Source: JBBATK01 sp044224515 (GTDB taxonomy: Bacteria; Bacteroidota; Ignavibacteria; Kapaibacteriales; NICIL-2). Taken from it: a stretch of 64,000 nt of DNA. Positions 1 to 8,800 of the stretch are shown piece after piece; the stretch's first letter is position 1, and each line of letters starts with the position of its first letter. The notes under the pieces are model-generated. The model saw only the letters and a list, made by a program, of their open reading frames with translations. It was not told the DNA's origin and did no database searches. The DNA is taken from positions 21,773-85,772 of the forward strand of contig JBGAKH010000015.1 in NCBI GenBank assembly GCA_044224515.1, given 5' to 3'. Made by a program: the position numbers and the translations under genes.

Positions 1-10
1 AAATGTCTGT

Positions 11-43
11 GGGACCGCTTCAACGCAGGATTGAAGCGGTCCC
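11..43. terminator. Perfect 13-bp hairpin, terminator-like
   Basis: A stem GGGACCGCTTCAA pairs perfectly with TTGAAGCGGTCCC around the 7-base loop CGCAGGA. No T-run follows on either side, so it is not a canonical intrinsic terminator. Its position just before the first gene suggests it ends a transcript entering from the left edge of the window. Confidence 0.5.
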
Positions 44-95
44 GAGGCGGGCAATATCAGTTCCAGGTCATCATAACACTCTGTCGACTACTAAA

Positions 96-1292
96 ATGAA
101 AACTTCACTACTTGTGCTAATCGTTCTTGTCACGATTGCAACCGCTTGGATGGTTGGCGCCTCGCACCGGCGCTTTCAGATTCCACAGCTTAAAGTGCGC
201 ACTCCGGAACTCTATGCGCATGAATTTGCCAAGCAGCAAACTGCGTACAACAACGCTGCTGCCGGCATCAACGCTCATCCGGAAGATCTCAGTAACTATC
301 GCACACTTGCACGTGTGCTGATGTCGGAAGCGAAAGCAACGGGAGACCATCCATACTACTACCCTGCTGCGATGCGTGTCATCGAAGAAGGTTTGAAACG
401 CCGAAGTGATGACTTCGAGTTAAGTGTACTCAAATGCAGTGTGCTCCTCTCGCTTCACCACTTTGCTGAAGCTCGCAGCCTCGTCTACTCAATTGGCGAC
501 TCCTACGGATATTCTCCGGCTTTATATGGAATGTTGTGTGATGCTTGTGTTGAACTAGGTGACTACTCAGCCGCTGTACGTGCGGTTGACAACATGATGC
601 AGCTTCGTCCGGGATTGGACGCGTACGCTCGTGCAGCCTACCTGCGAGAGATTCACGGCGACGTTACAGGTGCACTGCAAGCACTTCGTTTGGCAGTTGA
701 TGCCGGACTACCCGGAAGCGAAGACAAAGCGTGGACCCAGTGCACGCTCGCTTCTACTTTGTTTCGATATGGTTACTCTGCCGAGGCCGAAGCACAATAC
801 GCTCAAGTTCTCAACGAACGACATCTCTATCCAACAGCCTTAGCCGGTCTGGCTCGCGTTTTGGAGAAACGTTCGCGTTTGGATAGCGCTGAGTCACTAA
901 CAGATAAAGCACTGCGACTACAACCTGAGATCAGTTTCGTAGAACAGCGTATTGCCCTAGCGCAAAGCAAACAAAACAAGGTGGCAGCAGACTCGTTGAA
1001 ATCGCTCATGATTGCAATGTTCGATGAAGATGAGCAAGCCGGACATGTCAATTTTGCTGAACGCGCAATCTGTTATTGCACCTACGGCATTCATCCTGAT
1101 CAAGCTCTGCGCTACGCGCAGAAAGAGTTGTCCTTACGTCCCGAGAACATCACAGCGCAATACGCCATGGCACTTGCCCTACACGCTCATGGACGCAATG
1201 CTGAGGCTCTCTCCTATCTGCAACAGGCAACTCGGACCGGCTATGCCGACCCTGATGTGGTGCGGCTCAAGACTCTGTGTGAGCAGATGTAA
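96..1292 (+). CDS. Membrane-anchored tetratricopeptide (TPR) protein
   Basis: 398 aa from the ATG at 96. An in-frame ATG at 3 would add 31 residues without hydrophobic character and would read through the hairpin at 11-43, so the later start, which opens directly with a signal/anchor (LLVLIVLVTIATAWMVG), is preferred. The rest is a run of helix-turn-helix pairs with TPR spacing and residues (for example ALAGLARVLEKRSRLDSAE and RYAQKELSLRPENITAQYA), probably 6-8 repeats. TPR arrays are protein-binding scaffolds; the leader places this one on the periplasmic face of the inner membrane. The partner is unknown. It precedes a TonB-dependent receptor on the same strand with a gap of about 150 bp, so a link to envelope assembly or uptake is possible but unproven. 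Confidence 0.8.
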   Translation: MKTSLLVLIVLVTIATAWMVGASHRRFQIPQLKVRTPELYAHEFAKQQTAYNNAAAGINAHPEDLSNYRTLARVLMSEAKATGDHPYYYPAAMRVIEEGLKRRSDDFELSVLKCSVLLSLHHFAEARSLVYSIGDSYGYSPALYGMLCDACVELGDYSAAVRAVDNMMQLRPGLDAYARAAYLREIHGDVTGALQALRLAVDAGLPGSEDKAWTQCTLASTLFRYGYSAEAEAQYAQVLNERHLYPTALAGLARVLEKRSRLDSAESLTDKALRLQPEISFVEQRIALAQSKQNKVAADSLKSLMIAMFDEDEQAGHVNFAERAICYCTYGIHPDQALRYAQKELSLRPENITAQYAMALALHAHGRNAEALSYLQQATRTGYADPDVVRLKTLCEQM

Positions 1293-1371
1293 TAAAATGT
1301 GGGTTCGTACAGACCCGTGTTTGTCAAGCAAACGCGCACATTCGCACTATGGTTCGTTCGGTCGTTCACGT

Positions 1372-1413
1372 ACGCGCATTCACATACGCGCATTCAGATA
1401 CCCGCATTCCCAT
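1372..1413. repeat. Three 14-bp tandem repeats upstream of the TonB receptor
   Basis: Units ACGCGCATTCACAT, ACGCGCATTCAGAT and ACCCGCATTCCCAT run head to tail, followed by a partial ACG. The array ends 28 bases before the receptor start. It could be a regulator-binding array or a slippage product. Confidence 0.7.
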
Positions 1414-1441
1414 ACGTTACTAGTTGTTCGCTAATAAATTC

Positions 1442-3469
1442 ATGTCAATGATACACAGAGTCACCTTCATTCTCGCCATTGCGCTGTGGTTCTTCACATA
1501 CGCAAATGCATTGGTCGCAGCTTCTGCGGATTCGACGAAAACAAAACATAGCCGTGTCGACGATATCACGGTTTTAGCAGAGCGCTTTCATGAACAGGCT
1601 AGCGAAAGCAGTTTTGCCGCTAACGACATGATTTTGTTGCCACACTCCAGTGCTCAGGATGTCTTGCGCCTAGTACCTGGTCTCATATTGGCACAACATG
1701 CCGGAGGAGGAAAGGCTGAGCAGATATTTCTACGTGGTTTTGATTGTGATCATGGAACGGATGTAGCCATCGATGTGGATGGTTTGGCGGTAAACATGGT
1801 ATCGCACGGACATGGGCAAGGTTATGCCGATATGCACTTCATCATTCCAGAGTGCATCAGCGAAGTGACAGTGCAAAAGGGTCCCTACAATGCTGCCTAT
1901 GGCGATCTCGCCACAGCCGGAGCAGTGCATATCTCCACGATCGACAGCGTGGAACATTCTAAGCTCCAAGCGGAGGTGGGATCCTTTTCCACGTACAGAG
2001 CACTCGCTCTGTCGAGCACCCGCCTAGCACAAACGAGCATTCTTGGTGCTGTTGAGTACGCCTTTGCTGATGGCTTTTTCACTCTTCCGCAACGCTTGCA
2101 GCGTTTCAACACCATGCTGAAAAGTTCATCGCAACTAAGTTCAACGGTCGTGTGGGACAACACGCTCTTTGGATTTCACTCCTCATGGAATGCTTCCGGA
2201 CAAATCCCTCTGCGCGAAGTACAAGCTGGTCGCCTGGGTACATTCGGCTCCTTAGACTCCAATGAGGGCGGCTCCACTACGCGTTTGTCCTATATCGGCA
2301 GGCTCAGTATTCGAGGCGACTCTCCAACATTGCTCCAAGCAAGTTGCACGTACTATGCATTTGACCTGTTCTCCAACTTCACGTCTTTTCTGCATGACAC
2401 TCAGCACGGCGACATGATAGAGCAGGGAGACCATCGCATCGTCATTAGCACACGTAGTGAAAAAGAGTGGACGCCGCAGGTTTTAGGCGCTCCCGGACGA
2501 CTCCGTGTGGGATTTGACACTCGCAGTGACTTCATTACTGTTGGACTCTTTCATTCACCCAATAGAGAACGTTCTGACACATCGTCGCTCTGTTCCATCT
2601 CGCAACACAACGAGTCGCTTTGGTTGCAACACACATCTTTCTACGGTCGTATAAGTCTCATCGTGGCAGGCCGCATCGATGCTTTTCAGCTCGATGTTCA
2701 AGATGATCACAGCCATACACGACAAAACGACAACACGCTTCTCTTTTCGCCGAAGCTATCCATCGTGTATGAGCTCAACGATGGCGTCACCATCTTTGTC
2801 AATAGCGGATATGGTTTCCATTCCAATGACGCACGGAGTATACTCCGGTCTAATCAAACATTTCGCTGTGCTCGCGCATTGGGATCAGAACTAGGCATTC
2901 GTGCTTCAACGTCTTCGATTCAATGGAACATTGTAGCGTGGATGTTAGACATGGACGCGGAGTTGGTATGGTCGGGCGACGAGGGTACGACGGAGTCTTC
3001 AGGAAGAACACGCCGAGTAGGTGTAGACCTCAATGTACGAGCACGCGTAAGTGACATGCTGTCCGCAGGGCTCGACGCCAGCATGTGCCGCGGACGCTTC
3101 AGAGACCTCCCGGACGGGAGCAACTATATTCCACTAGCTCCTCCGCTTTCGATCTCAGCTTACCTCAGTGCCAGAACTGCCTTTGTTGAAGCCTCACTCC
3201 GGCTACGTCACATCGCCGACAGACCGGCCAACGAAGACAATTCACTCCGTGCGCAAGGATACACCGTCGTCGATCTCAGTCTTGAATCCGATCTCACTCG
3301 ACATGTAACATTGAGAGCGGAACTCTTGAATCTTGCAAATGCTAGCTGGCGGGAAGCGCAGTTCGCAACAACAAGTCGTCTGTCGCACGAACCACACCCT
3401 GTCGACGATATCAACTTCACCGCCGGTTGTCCACGTATGTTTAAGACAACCTTAGCATATGCATTTTAG
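1442..3469 (+). CDS. TonB-dependent outer-membrane receptor with His-rich plug
   Basis: 675 aa. The ATG at 1442 is chosen over an in-frame TTG at 1424 because it begins the signal peptide (VTFILAIALWFFTYANA). Residues about 40-155 form a TonB plug: DDITVLAERF at the front, SAQDVLRLVPGLILAQHAGG, then RGFDCDHGTDVAIDVDG, SHGHGQGYADMH and the plug end VQKGPYNAAYGDLATAGAV. The remainder is alternating beta-strand sequence ending in Phe (TTLAYAF), as expected for a 22-strand barrel. Receptors of this type import scarce ligands with TonB-ExbBD energy. Histidines clustered in the plug (HG, SHGHG, MHF) suggest a metal or metal-chelate ligand, which is inference. No transporter partner is adjacent. The array of 14-bp repeats directly upstream may carry control sites. 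Confidence 0.9.
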   Translation: MSMIHRVTFILAIALWFFTYANALVAASADSTKTKHSRVDDITVLAERFHEQASESSFAANDMILLPHSSAQDVLRLVPGLILAQHAGGGKAEQIFLRGFDCDHGTDVAIDVDGLAVNMVSHGHGQGYADMHFIIPECISEVTVQKGPYNAAYGDLATAGAVHISTIDSVEHSKLQAEVGSFSTYRALALSSTRLAQTSILGAVEYAFADGFFTLPQRLQRFNTMLKSSSQLSSTVVWDNTLFGFHSSWNASGQIPLREVQAGRLGTFGSLDSNEGGSTTRLSYIGRLSIRGDSPTLLQASCTYYAFDLFSNFTSFLHDTQHGDMIEQGDHRIVISTRSEKEWTPQVLGAPGRLRVGFDTRSDFITVGLFHSPNRERSDTSSLCSISQHNESLWLQHTSFYGRISLIVAGRIDAFQLDVQDDHSHTRQNDNTLLFSPKLSIVYELNDGVTIFVNSGYGFHSNDARSILRSNQTFRCARALGSELGIRASTSSIQWNIVAWMLDMDAELVWSGDEGTTESSGRTRRVGVDLNVRARVSDMLSAGLDASMCRGRFRDLPDGSNYIPLAPPLSISAYLSARTAFVEASLRLRHIADRPANEDNSLRAQGYTVVDLSLESDLTRHVTLRAELLNLANASWREAQFATTSRLSHEPHPVDDINFTAGCPRMFKTTLAYAF

Positions 3470-4280
3470 TTCGGTTAACCATCGTTTACGTACCTGGCGA
3501 TATCTGATCTCACGCTTTGTCCGACACTACAAAAGCGATCCTTATCGACACCGTAAACTGCTCGAATCATATTGATCTATATGAATTGTTCCTAAGCGTT
3601 GCTATGATGGACAACTCACCGCTCATGACACAACAGCTCCGCAAAAAGGTCATCCGACAATTCTGTGAGCGATGTCACGTTTTATAAAAGAAGCACCATT
3701 CGGTATCACTTAGACTTTCAAAATGTAGTTCTTTTCATGAGTGCCTGGCACACTCCGGATGCATACCGGATGAATAGAGTAGAGCTAGTAGAGCACTTAA
3801 TGCTGAATTTCCAAACGCATCAACGATCTACTCTTTCTTGCAATCGCTCCATGCTCTAAACTGTAAGAGAAAACCACCAACACGATTTTTTTTGCGCATT
3901 CCACATACCGCTAGATCACAGTATACGTAAAGCACAAGGAATAGGGTTGTATCCGGACCTGGATTGCTACCAACGCTAAACCAGAAGCAAGCTTTTCGGC
4001 ATGCTACACACATCTTTAGTGAAGCTTTGTTCTCCGACTTTGCGACAGGAGCTAACGATCAGCGACAGTAGTCAAGAACGAGATGTTCGCGAGCTTAACC
4101 GGACGCAACTCTACACACTAGCAGAGATACAGAAGGTGAGAATCAGTAGCTGAGACTCAGTAGGTGAGACTCACTACGAGAGATGACGGATAGGCATGAA
4201 TACAACGAAGAATCAGTTGGAACGTACATCCGGAAACCCATCAACAGAATTCTGAGACAGCTCCTTAAAACAAGCAGAGT
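3470..4280. other. Gene-free stretch of about 810 bp
   Basis: Only short reading frames without signal peptide, recognisable motif or plausible start are present. The one structured element is the 14-bp tandem array at 4136-4177. The gap lies between the 3' ends of a plus-strand gene and a minus-strand gene, where untranslated DNA is expected, though 810 bp is long. Confidence 0.5.
4136..4177. repeat. Three 14-bp tandem repeats
   Basis: GTGAGAATCAGTAG, CTGAGACTCAGTAG and GTGAGACTCACTAC run head to tail. The sequence is unrelated to the array at 1372-1413 but has the same 14-bp unit length. It lies about 100 bp past the 3' end of the minus-strand gene at 4281. Confidence 0.7.
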
Positions 4281-5777
4281 TTAGCGACCACCTAAGCGTT
4301 CATTCCAAGCCTGCTTACGCTCCTCTAGCCAGGAGATAAGCCACTCAACCTCTTTGCGTACACTCTCGTTCGGAACAAGAGTACGCGTCGACTCCACGAA
4401 ACCATCCACTGCAGTGGAAATATGTTTTCGATCGAAGCCTTTAGCTGCCACGGTGATGAAGTTGAGCATGGCTTGTTCGTACGGACCAAGCTGTTCGGAC
4501 TTCTTTAAGAATCGACGTAAGGAAAGAGCGCGCGCTATCAATAGCTCTACATTGAACAACTCAATATGCACCATAAGCTCCACCATGCGCGCTCTAACAT
4601 AGGCGTGACGTCGCTCCTCAATCCTCGGATGCGCAAGGAAGCGGTTAAGCCAGAGTAGCGACTTCTCCCACATCTTCTTGTTGTAGTAGCCTATGGTGAT
4701 ATTAAACAGAACATCCGTCTGCCGAATAAAACTCATATCGCCTAGAAGTCGGGGCTCCGACTCAACAAAGGCTACATGTTCTTCAAATGATGAGTAGTCG
4801 CGGTTGATACTGAACTTGAGAAACATGAAGGCTGCACGCTGCTCAAACTTGAGATGCTCCTCGCCTGCAACGCTGTCGTGCACTTCAGCCATCGCATCGA
4901 ATAACTGATTGAACATGGTAGCATCCAATGAATTGAACACGGATGCAATGGCATTCCCGTAGCTCAGCAAATAGGCGCGGCCTCTTGAGCGAGCAAAAGC
5001 ATGAGCATTGCGGTACACTTCGAAATCGGCAATGCTGCAGCGAGCGGCTTCCAGCCGCTCGTTACGAAGGATGTGACAGAGACGTCTGGTACTGTGTTGT
5101 AAACTCTGTGCGCTTTTGGAACGAACGGTATAAGCCTCACTCATGAGGGCTGAGTCAAACGCTTCTTGTACCGCGTTCTTATGCTCGACGGTATTGGGAT
5201 TCATGTCCCGATATGAAATCGCCAAGAGTCGTGCGTGATGTGTGCCCAGCTCGTGAATCTCGCGCAGTGTCTCGAGCACTTCACCTCTCTCCCGACTCAG
5301 ATGTTCGTGCGGACGCATGGTATCGTGCATGAGCAACACCTCCACGTCTAAGGCTTCGAGCAGAACGCTAAACTCTTCTTGTTCATAGCAGTGGACTTTG
5401 CATTTCTGGATCAAGGCCTCCGCCTCGCTTAACAAGCGCTTCTGCTGTAGGATGCGCGCATTCGCTATTGCCGCCACCAAAGCGTCCTTTGCCGACTTCC
5501 CGGCTGAATAAGAACGCAAGGCTGAAAGAATATTCTCAACCAGATATTGCTTGGTGCGCGAATAATGTTTCAAAATGGCCGTGTTTTTGAACTTTTTGGC
5601 CACTTTCTCCTTGTCAAACTTCTCCTGTGCCGCAAGGAAATCATAGAGCTGCAGATACTGGGCATCCGCCCCTCCACTGCCCGCCGCCCACACCTTGAAG
5701 TAGCGCTTTTCCTGTGCGGAGAGCGACTGAATGAGCAAAAAAAGCTCGTCGGAATTGTTGTCGGAAATGTTGGCCAT
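4281..5777 (-). CDS. Conserved helical protein of unknown function
   Basis: 498 aa, no signal peptide and no membrane segment, so cytosolic. It opens with DELFLLIQSLSAQEKRYFKV, an N-terminal signature I associate with a family of uncharacterised Bacteroidota proteins (L-I-x-S-L-S-x-x-E-K-R-Y-F-K). The rest is rich in Leu, Ala, Glu and Arg with helical pairs resembling degenerate TPR/HEAT units (for example YYNKKMWEKSLLWLNRFLAH). No catalytic motif is visible. It stands alone, convergent with the TonB receptor and divergent from the Tudor-like gene, sharing a 250-bp upstream region with it. A scaffold role is the most that can be said. Confidence 0.75.
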   Translation of the reverse strand: MANISDNNSDELFLLIQSLSAQEKRYFKVWAAGSGGADAQYLQLYDFLAAQEKFDKEKVAKKFKNTAILKHYSRTKQYLVENILSALRSYSAGKSAKDALVAAIANARILQQKRLLSEAEALIQKCKVHCYEQEEFSVLLEALDVEVLLMHDTMRPHEHLSRERGEVLETLREIHELGTHHARLLAISYRDMNPNTVEHKNAVQEAFDSALMSEAYTVRSKSAQSLQHSTRRLCHILRNERLEAARCSIADFEVYRNAHAFARSRGRAYLLSYGNAIASVFNSLDATMFNQLFDAMAEVHDSVAGEEHLKFEQRAAFMFLKFSINRDYSSFEEHVAFVESEPRLLGDMSFIRQTDVLFNITIGYYNKKMWEKSLLWLNRFLAHPRIEERRHAYVRARMVELMVHIELFNVELLIARALSLRRFLKKSEQLGPYEQAMLNFITVAAKGFDRKHISTAVDGFVESTRTLVPNESVRKEVEWLISWLEERKQAWNERLGGR

Positions 5778-5964
5778 TCTGCCTCCGAAGCCGCATCAAT
5801 ACTGGATTCTTGGAAATGCCGATCCCTTTCACTCATGGTAAAATAAGCCCTAAACTGTTGCCGACAACGGCTCCGGGCGCGGCTATGTTCGCAGCGTTCC
5901 TGAGGACGAGAACGATTCTAGGGGCAAAGTCCGACTGTTGCGGGCTTTTATGAACGCTCTACTT

Positions 5965-6024
5965 CTGTCAAAATCTGTCTACGCCTGTCAATTCCTGTTC
6001 AACTACTGTTCAATACCTGTTCAA
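5965..6024. repeat. Helically phased CTGT(T)CA direct repeats
   Basis: CTGTCA at 5965, CTGTCT at 5975, CTGTCA at 5985 and CTGTTCAA at 5995, 6006 and 6017 recur at 10, 10, 10, 11 and 11 bp. A further CTGTTG lies at 5935, exactly 30 bp earlier. One helical turn of spacing puts all copies on one DNA face. The array sits immediately before the ATG at 6029, in the divergent region between that gene and the minus-strand gene at 4281-5777. Confidence 0.75.
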
Positions 6025-6028
6025 CCAT

Positions 6029-7393
6029 ATGCAGAACATATCCCTCATGGCTCCGCGTACGGCCACCGTGCCGTCGCAGCAACGCAGCTTTTCATGGAAA
6101 TCGCTGCTTTTTATCTGCTTTCTTCTCACACCCTGTATTGCATCGGCACAATACGCGGTAGGCGACAATGTCGAAGTGGAAGAACGTGGCAAATGGTACC
6201 CTTCCACTGTCCTCAAAGTTGATGGCAGTCAGTTCTTTATTCATTACACAGGCTACTCGAGTAGCTACGATCTGTGGGTTGGCACTGATCGTATTCGTTC
6301 CACCGGAGCTTCTCAGAATAATTCGTCGGAGCGCAGCGGCACTATAGAGGTCCCGGGAGGCACGTGGACACCCAAAGCAGAGGCAAGTCCAACCCAGTTC
6401 TCCTCACTCATCCCGAAGAGCGGAACGATGTCTGCAGCAATGAAGTCTGAGTTTCTTGATCTCGTTCGCGTCAAGTACGCAGTGGCTGTGCAAGGACTAT
6501 GTCGTCCCATTAATCCCAACTTTCGTGCTTCAAATAACTCAACCTATGGCCCGCCGGATAATGCGCAACAACTGAAAGAGGCGCTGACTGCACTGGCGGA
6601 ACTCGACCTTCTATGCAAGACCAAATACAAGGGCTTGTACGACGACGAGAAAGTGTGGAAAGACCAAATCGACAAACTCCCCGGTACGATTGCTACCATT
6701 GCAGCCTATCGTCTCGACCTGGCACAAATCGTGGTCAAAGAAAAGATGCGCGAAAAGCTGCGTCGCTTTGTCAACGAACTCTCGCAACGCGGCGAAGAAG
6801 TCAAAGCAAAACATGTGTATGTCGTCGCGGGAAGTTACTATGCCACTCTCTACACCGGCACCAAGTACAGCAATGTGATGGGAATTCGAGCAACGGATTT
6901 TACACGCGCACTCGTGAGTGGAGATCTCAACCTCATCATCCGTGAGGGCACGAAAGACGTGGAGGGAATGATGGATGTCATCAGTGAAGCAATGGAGAAG
7001 CGCATGCCCGTCGATGACATCGCTCAAGAGTTTTTACCTACCATTCAATCGCAAACAAAGAGTCTGGCGGAACAATGCAAGAACAATATTCCTGTCTTGG
7101 ACTTTGTCGCCAGCTTTAAAGACGCAGCTGCGGAAGCAGCTGCTAAAAAAGCACTCATCGCGCACAGCCCTAAGGCAACCGTTCTGAAGTCCGGTATGAT
7201 GTCGGCTGATTGGACCGTCCGCAAAAACTCCATTGGAGTGCCCACGCATCGAGTAAAAATTGGCGCACTGTATTTCAAAGACGGCGCAAGCGGACAAAAC
7301 ATGTATGCAAGCGTGGTCTACAAACAAGACTACGTAGGTGGCAGCTACGGGGAAGGCAAAGTCTCTGAATACACGGAATACTTCGTCAAGTAA
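6029..7393 (+). CDS. Exported protein with Tudor-like N-terminal domain
   Basis: 454 aa. A signal peptide (SLLFICFLLTPCIASAQ, cleavage near residue 40) is followed at about residues 42-92 by a compact SH3-like Tudor/chromo-barrel signature: VGDNVEVEERGKWYPSTVL, then FFIHYTGYSSSYDLWV and RIR. The middle (about 130-370) is helical and charged. The C-terminus has strand-like sequence with aromatic residues (SADWTVRKNSIGVP, YASVVYKQDY). In eukaryotes Tudor-knot domains bind methylated lysine or arginine; a secreted bacterial copy is more likely a general peptide or glycan binding module. ATG 6047 is an alternative start that keeps the signal peptide. No Shine-Dalgarno is seen; the phased repeats at 5965-6024 lie directly upstream. 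Single transcription unit. Confidence 0.75.
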   Translation: MQNISLMAPRTATVPSQQRSFSWKSLLFICFLLTPCIASAQYAVGDNVEVEERGKWYPSTVLKVDGSQFFIHYTGYSSSYDLWVGTDRIRSTGASQNNSSERSGTIEVPGGTWTPKAEASPTQFSSLIPKSGTMSAAMKSEFLDLVRVKYAVAVQGLCRPINPNFRASNNSTYGPPDNAQQLKEALTALAELDLLCKTKYKGLYDDEKVWKDQIDKLPGTIATIAAYRLDLAQIVVKEKMREKLRRFVNELSQRGEEVKAKHVYVVAGSYYATLYTGTKYSNVMGIRATDFTRALVSGDLNLIIREGTKDVEGMMDVISEAMEKRMPVDDIAQEFLPTIQSQTKSLAEQCKNNIPVLDFVASFKDAAAEAAAKKALIAHSPKATVLKSGMMSADWTVRKNSIGVPTHRVKIGALYFKDGASGQNMYASVVYKQDYVGGSYGEGKVSEYTEYFVK

Positions 7394-7741
7394 TCAGCAC
7401 GCGGCTGCCTTCGTACTCGACTATCATCGTGCACACAATTGAAGCTACACCCTTCGAGCACAGCATTAGTACGCAATTCCACAGCCAGCGAAAGTGGACC
7501 GCAACAAAGGCCGGTCCTGACGCCAAAATCACAGCCATAGCCACACGATGACCGCTACGCCGCTCGGAGTACGACATCATGGAGGTCCCGACATACACGA
7601 CAGTACTGTGACTATTGAAGTAGTGAAAACAAGGAGTGTATGAAGTGGCTCAGCCCATCGATGTCGTACCGAGAGCAGCGAGAATCGCAACGAAGGACCT
7701 AATCATTCAACCATTGTACAACTCTAAGGAAAAGAATAGCT
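7394..7741. other. Intergenic stretch, nothing recognised
   Basis: About 350 bp between two plus-strand exported-protein genes. No clear hairpin followed by T's and no supported reading frame; the short frames here lack leader or motif. It presumably carries the promoter for the gene at 7742, whose ATG follows an AGGAAAAG purine stretch. Confidence 0.4.
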
Positions 7742-8137
7742 ATGAATAAACGAATCTGTCTACTCGGTGCGCTTTGCATACTCTGTCTGAGCAGTGCAAG
7801 AGCACAAGATGCAACACCTGCGCAGGGAGCTGAGAGCGGCACCGCAGCCTCCACACAAAGCACGCAAAAAACCAAAGGTGGACGTGTAGCAAAGATGGGA
7901 ACGACGCTCAATATGAGCGATGAGCAGAAGGGTGCCGTGCGCACGGCACTGCAAGCGCGTAAGCTCATTAAGACAGCGCAAAAGAGCGGCGCACTCAGTA
8001 AAGACGATGCAAAGACCGCGCTTCAAGCAAACAAAGAAATGGTAAATGCAACACTCAACGCTGAGCAACAGGCACGTCTAGATTCAACGCGCAAAGCTGT
8101 CAAGGATAAACGCAAAGCAGCCAAAAGCAACAAATAG
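7742..8137 (+). CDS. Small exported helical protein, possibly Spy/CpxP-like
   Basis: 131 aa with a clear signal peptide (MNKRICLLGALCILCLSSARAQ). The mature part begins with a Thr/Ala/Gln-rich segment and continues as a Lys/Ala/Gln-rich helical region containing two phrases similar to the Spy/CpxP LTxxQ motif: LNMSDEQKGAV and LNAEQQARLDSTRKAV. Spy-type proteins are small periplasmic chaperones made of such helices. The match is only at motif level, so this is tentative. It starts a run of three short exported-protein genes on one strand (7742-9298) with gaps of about 60-80 bp, consistent with an operon. Confidence 0.7.
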   Translation: MNKRICLLGALCILCLSSARAQDATPAQGAESGTAASTQSTQKTKGGRVAKMGTTLNMSDEQKGAVRTALQARKLIKTAQKSGALSKDDAKTALQANKEMVNATLNAEQQARLDSTRKAVKDKRKAAKSNK

Positions 8138-8215
8138 AGTTCGGCTTTGAGTAACTCATACCGTGATAATAACAACCTGAAGGTGCAGAATGCACAACTC
8201 AACTAGGTAGACCCC

Positions 8216-8740
8216 ATGCACAATCGCTTATCATTTCTTGCACTGCTTATCCTGATCTGCTTGGAACTCACGGCTGCAATTCAACCGCAACGAGCCAAGA
8301 AAAACTCCTACATAGGAGAAACGGAGAAGAATCGAGGCTCACAAACAAGTACCTATGCGAGCGCAAAGGCAGAGCTCGAACATTGTTTGTCGCTCAAGGC
8401 TCCAAGCTCTTTCAGCTCCGGTCAAAATCTGAGCGTTGAACTTGTTGCCCGCAAACCTTCAGCCTCGTTAGGACATGCACTTTCTACTACTCCTGAGCTT
8501 AGCGTCCGGATTGTTGTCGACCCTGCCGCTCTGCTCCCTGATGCTTGGGATGGACAAGAGTTTAAACCCAAGAATCTGCGCTTCAATGGTACAAACAAAC
8601 CGGGTTTCGTTGCGCGTGACGGGGACCTGCACTCTCTTGTTTCGTTTGTGGTTCCCGGTGTGCGTAGGGCGACGCCGGCCACTTTAAATGTCACTGTGCA
8701 GGGCTGTACGCGCAGCCAACAAGTACAACTTCTTCCCTAA
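8216..8740 (+). CDS. Small exported protein, unknown function
   Basis: 174 aa. The N-terminus (LSFLALLILICLELTAA) is a signal peptide or short anchor. The mature region has two cysteines (EHCLSL and QGCTRS) at either end of a strand-rich segment (LSVRIVVDPAALLP, LHSLVSFVVPGVRRATPAT, LNVTVQGC), compatible with one disulfide-closed beta-sandwich domain. No family recognised. It lies in the probable operon 7742-9298 with other small exported proteins, so a shared envelope role is likely. Confidence 0.65.
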   Translation: MHNRLSFLALLILICLELTAAIQPQRAKKNSYIGETEKNRGSQTSTYASAKAELEHCLSLKAPSSFSSGQNLSVELVARKPSASLGHALSTTPELSVRIVVDPAALLPDAWDGQEFKPKNLRFNGTNKPGFVARDGDLHSLVSFVVPGVRRATPATLNVTVQGCTRSQQVQLLP

Positions 8741-8800
8741 AGATTTTCAGTAAACGGTTGAGATCCATTAACCGATTTTTTCACAAACTCATAGGATGGT

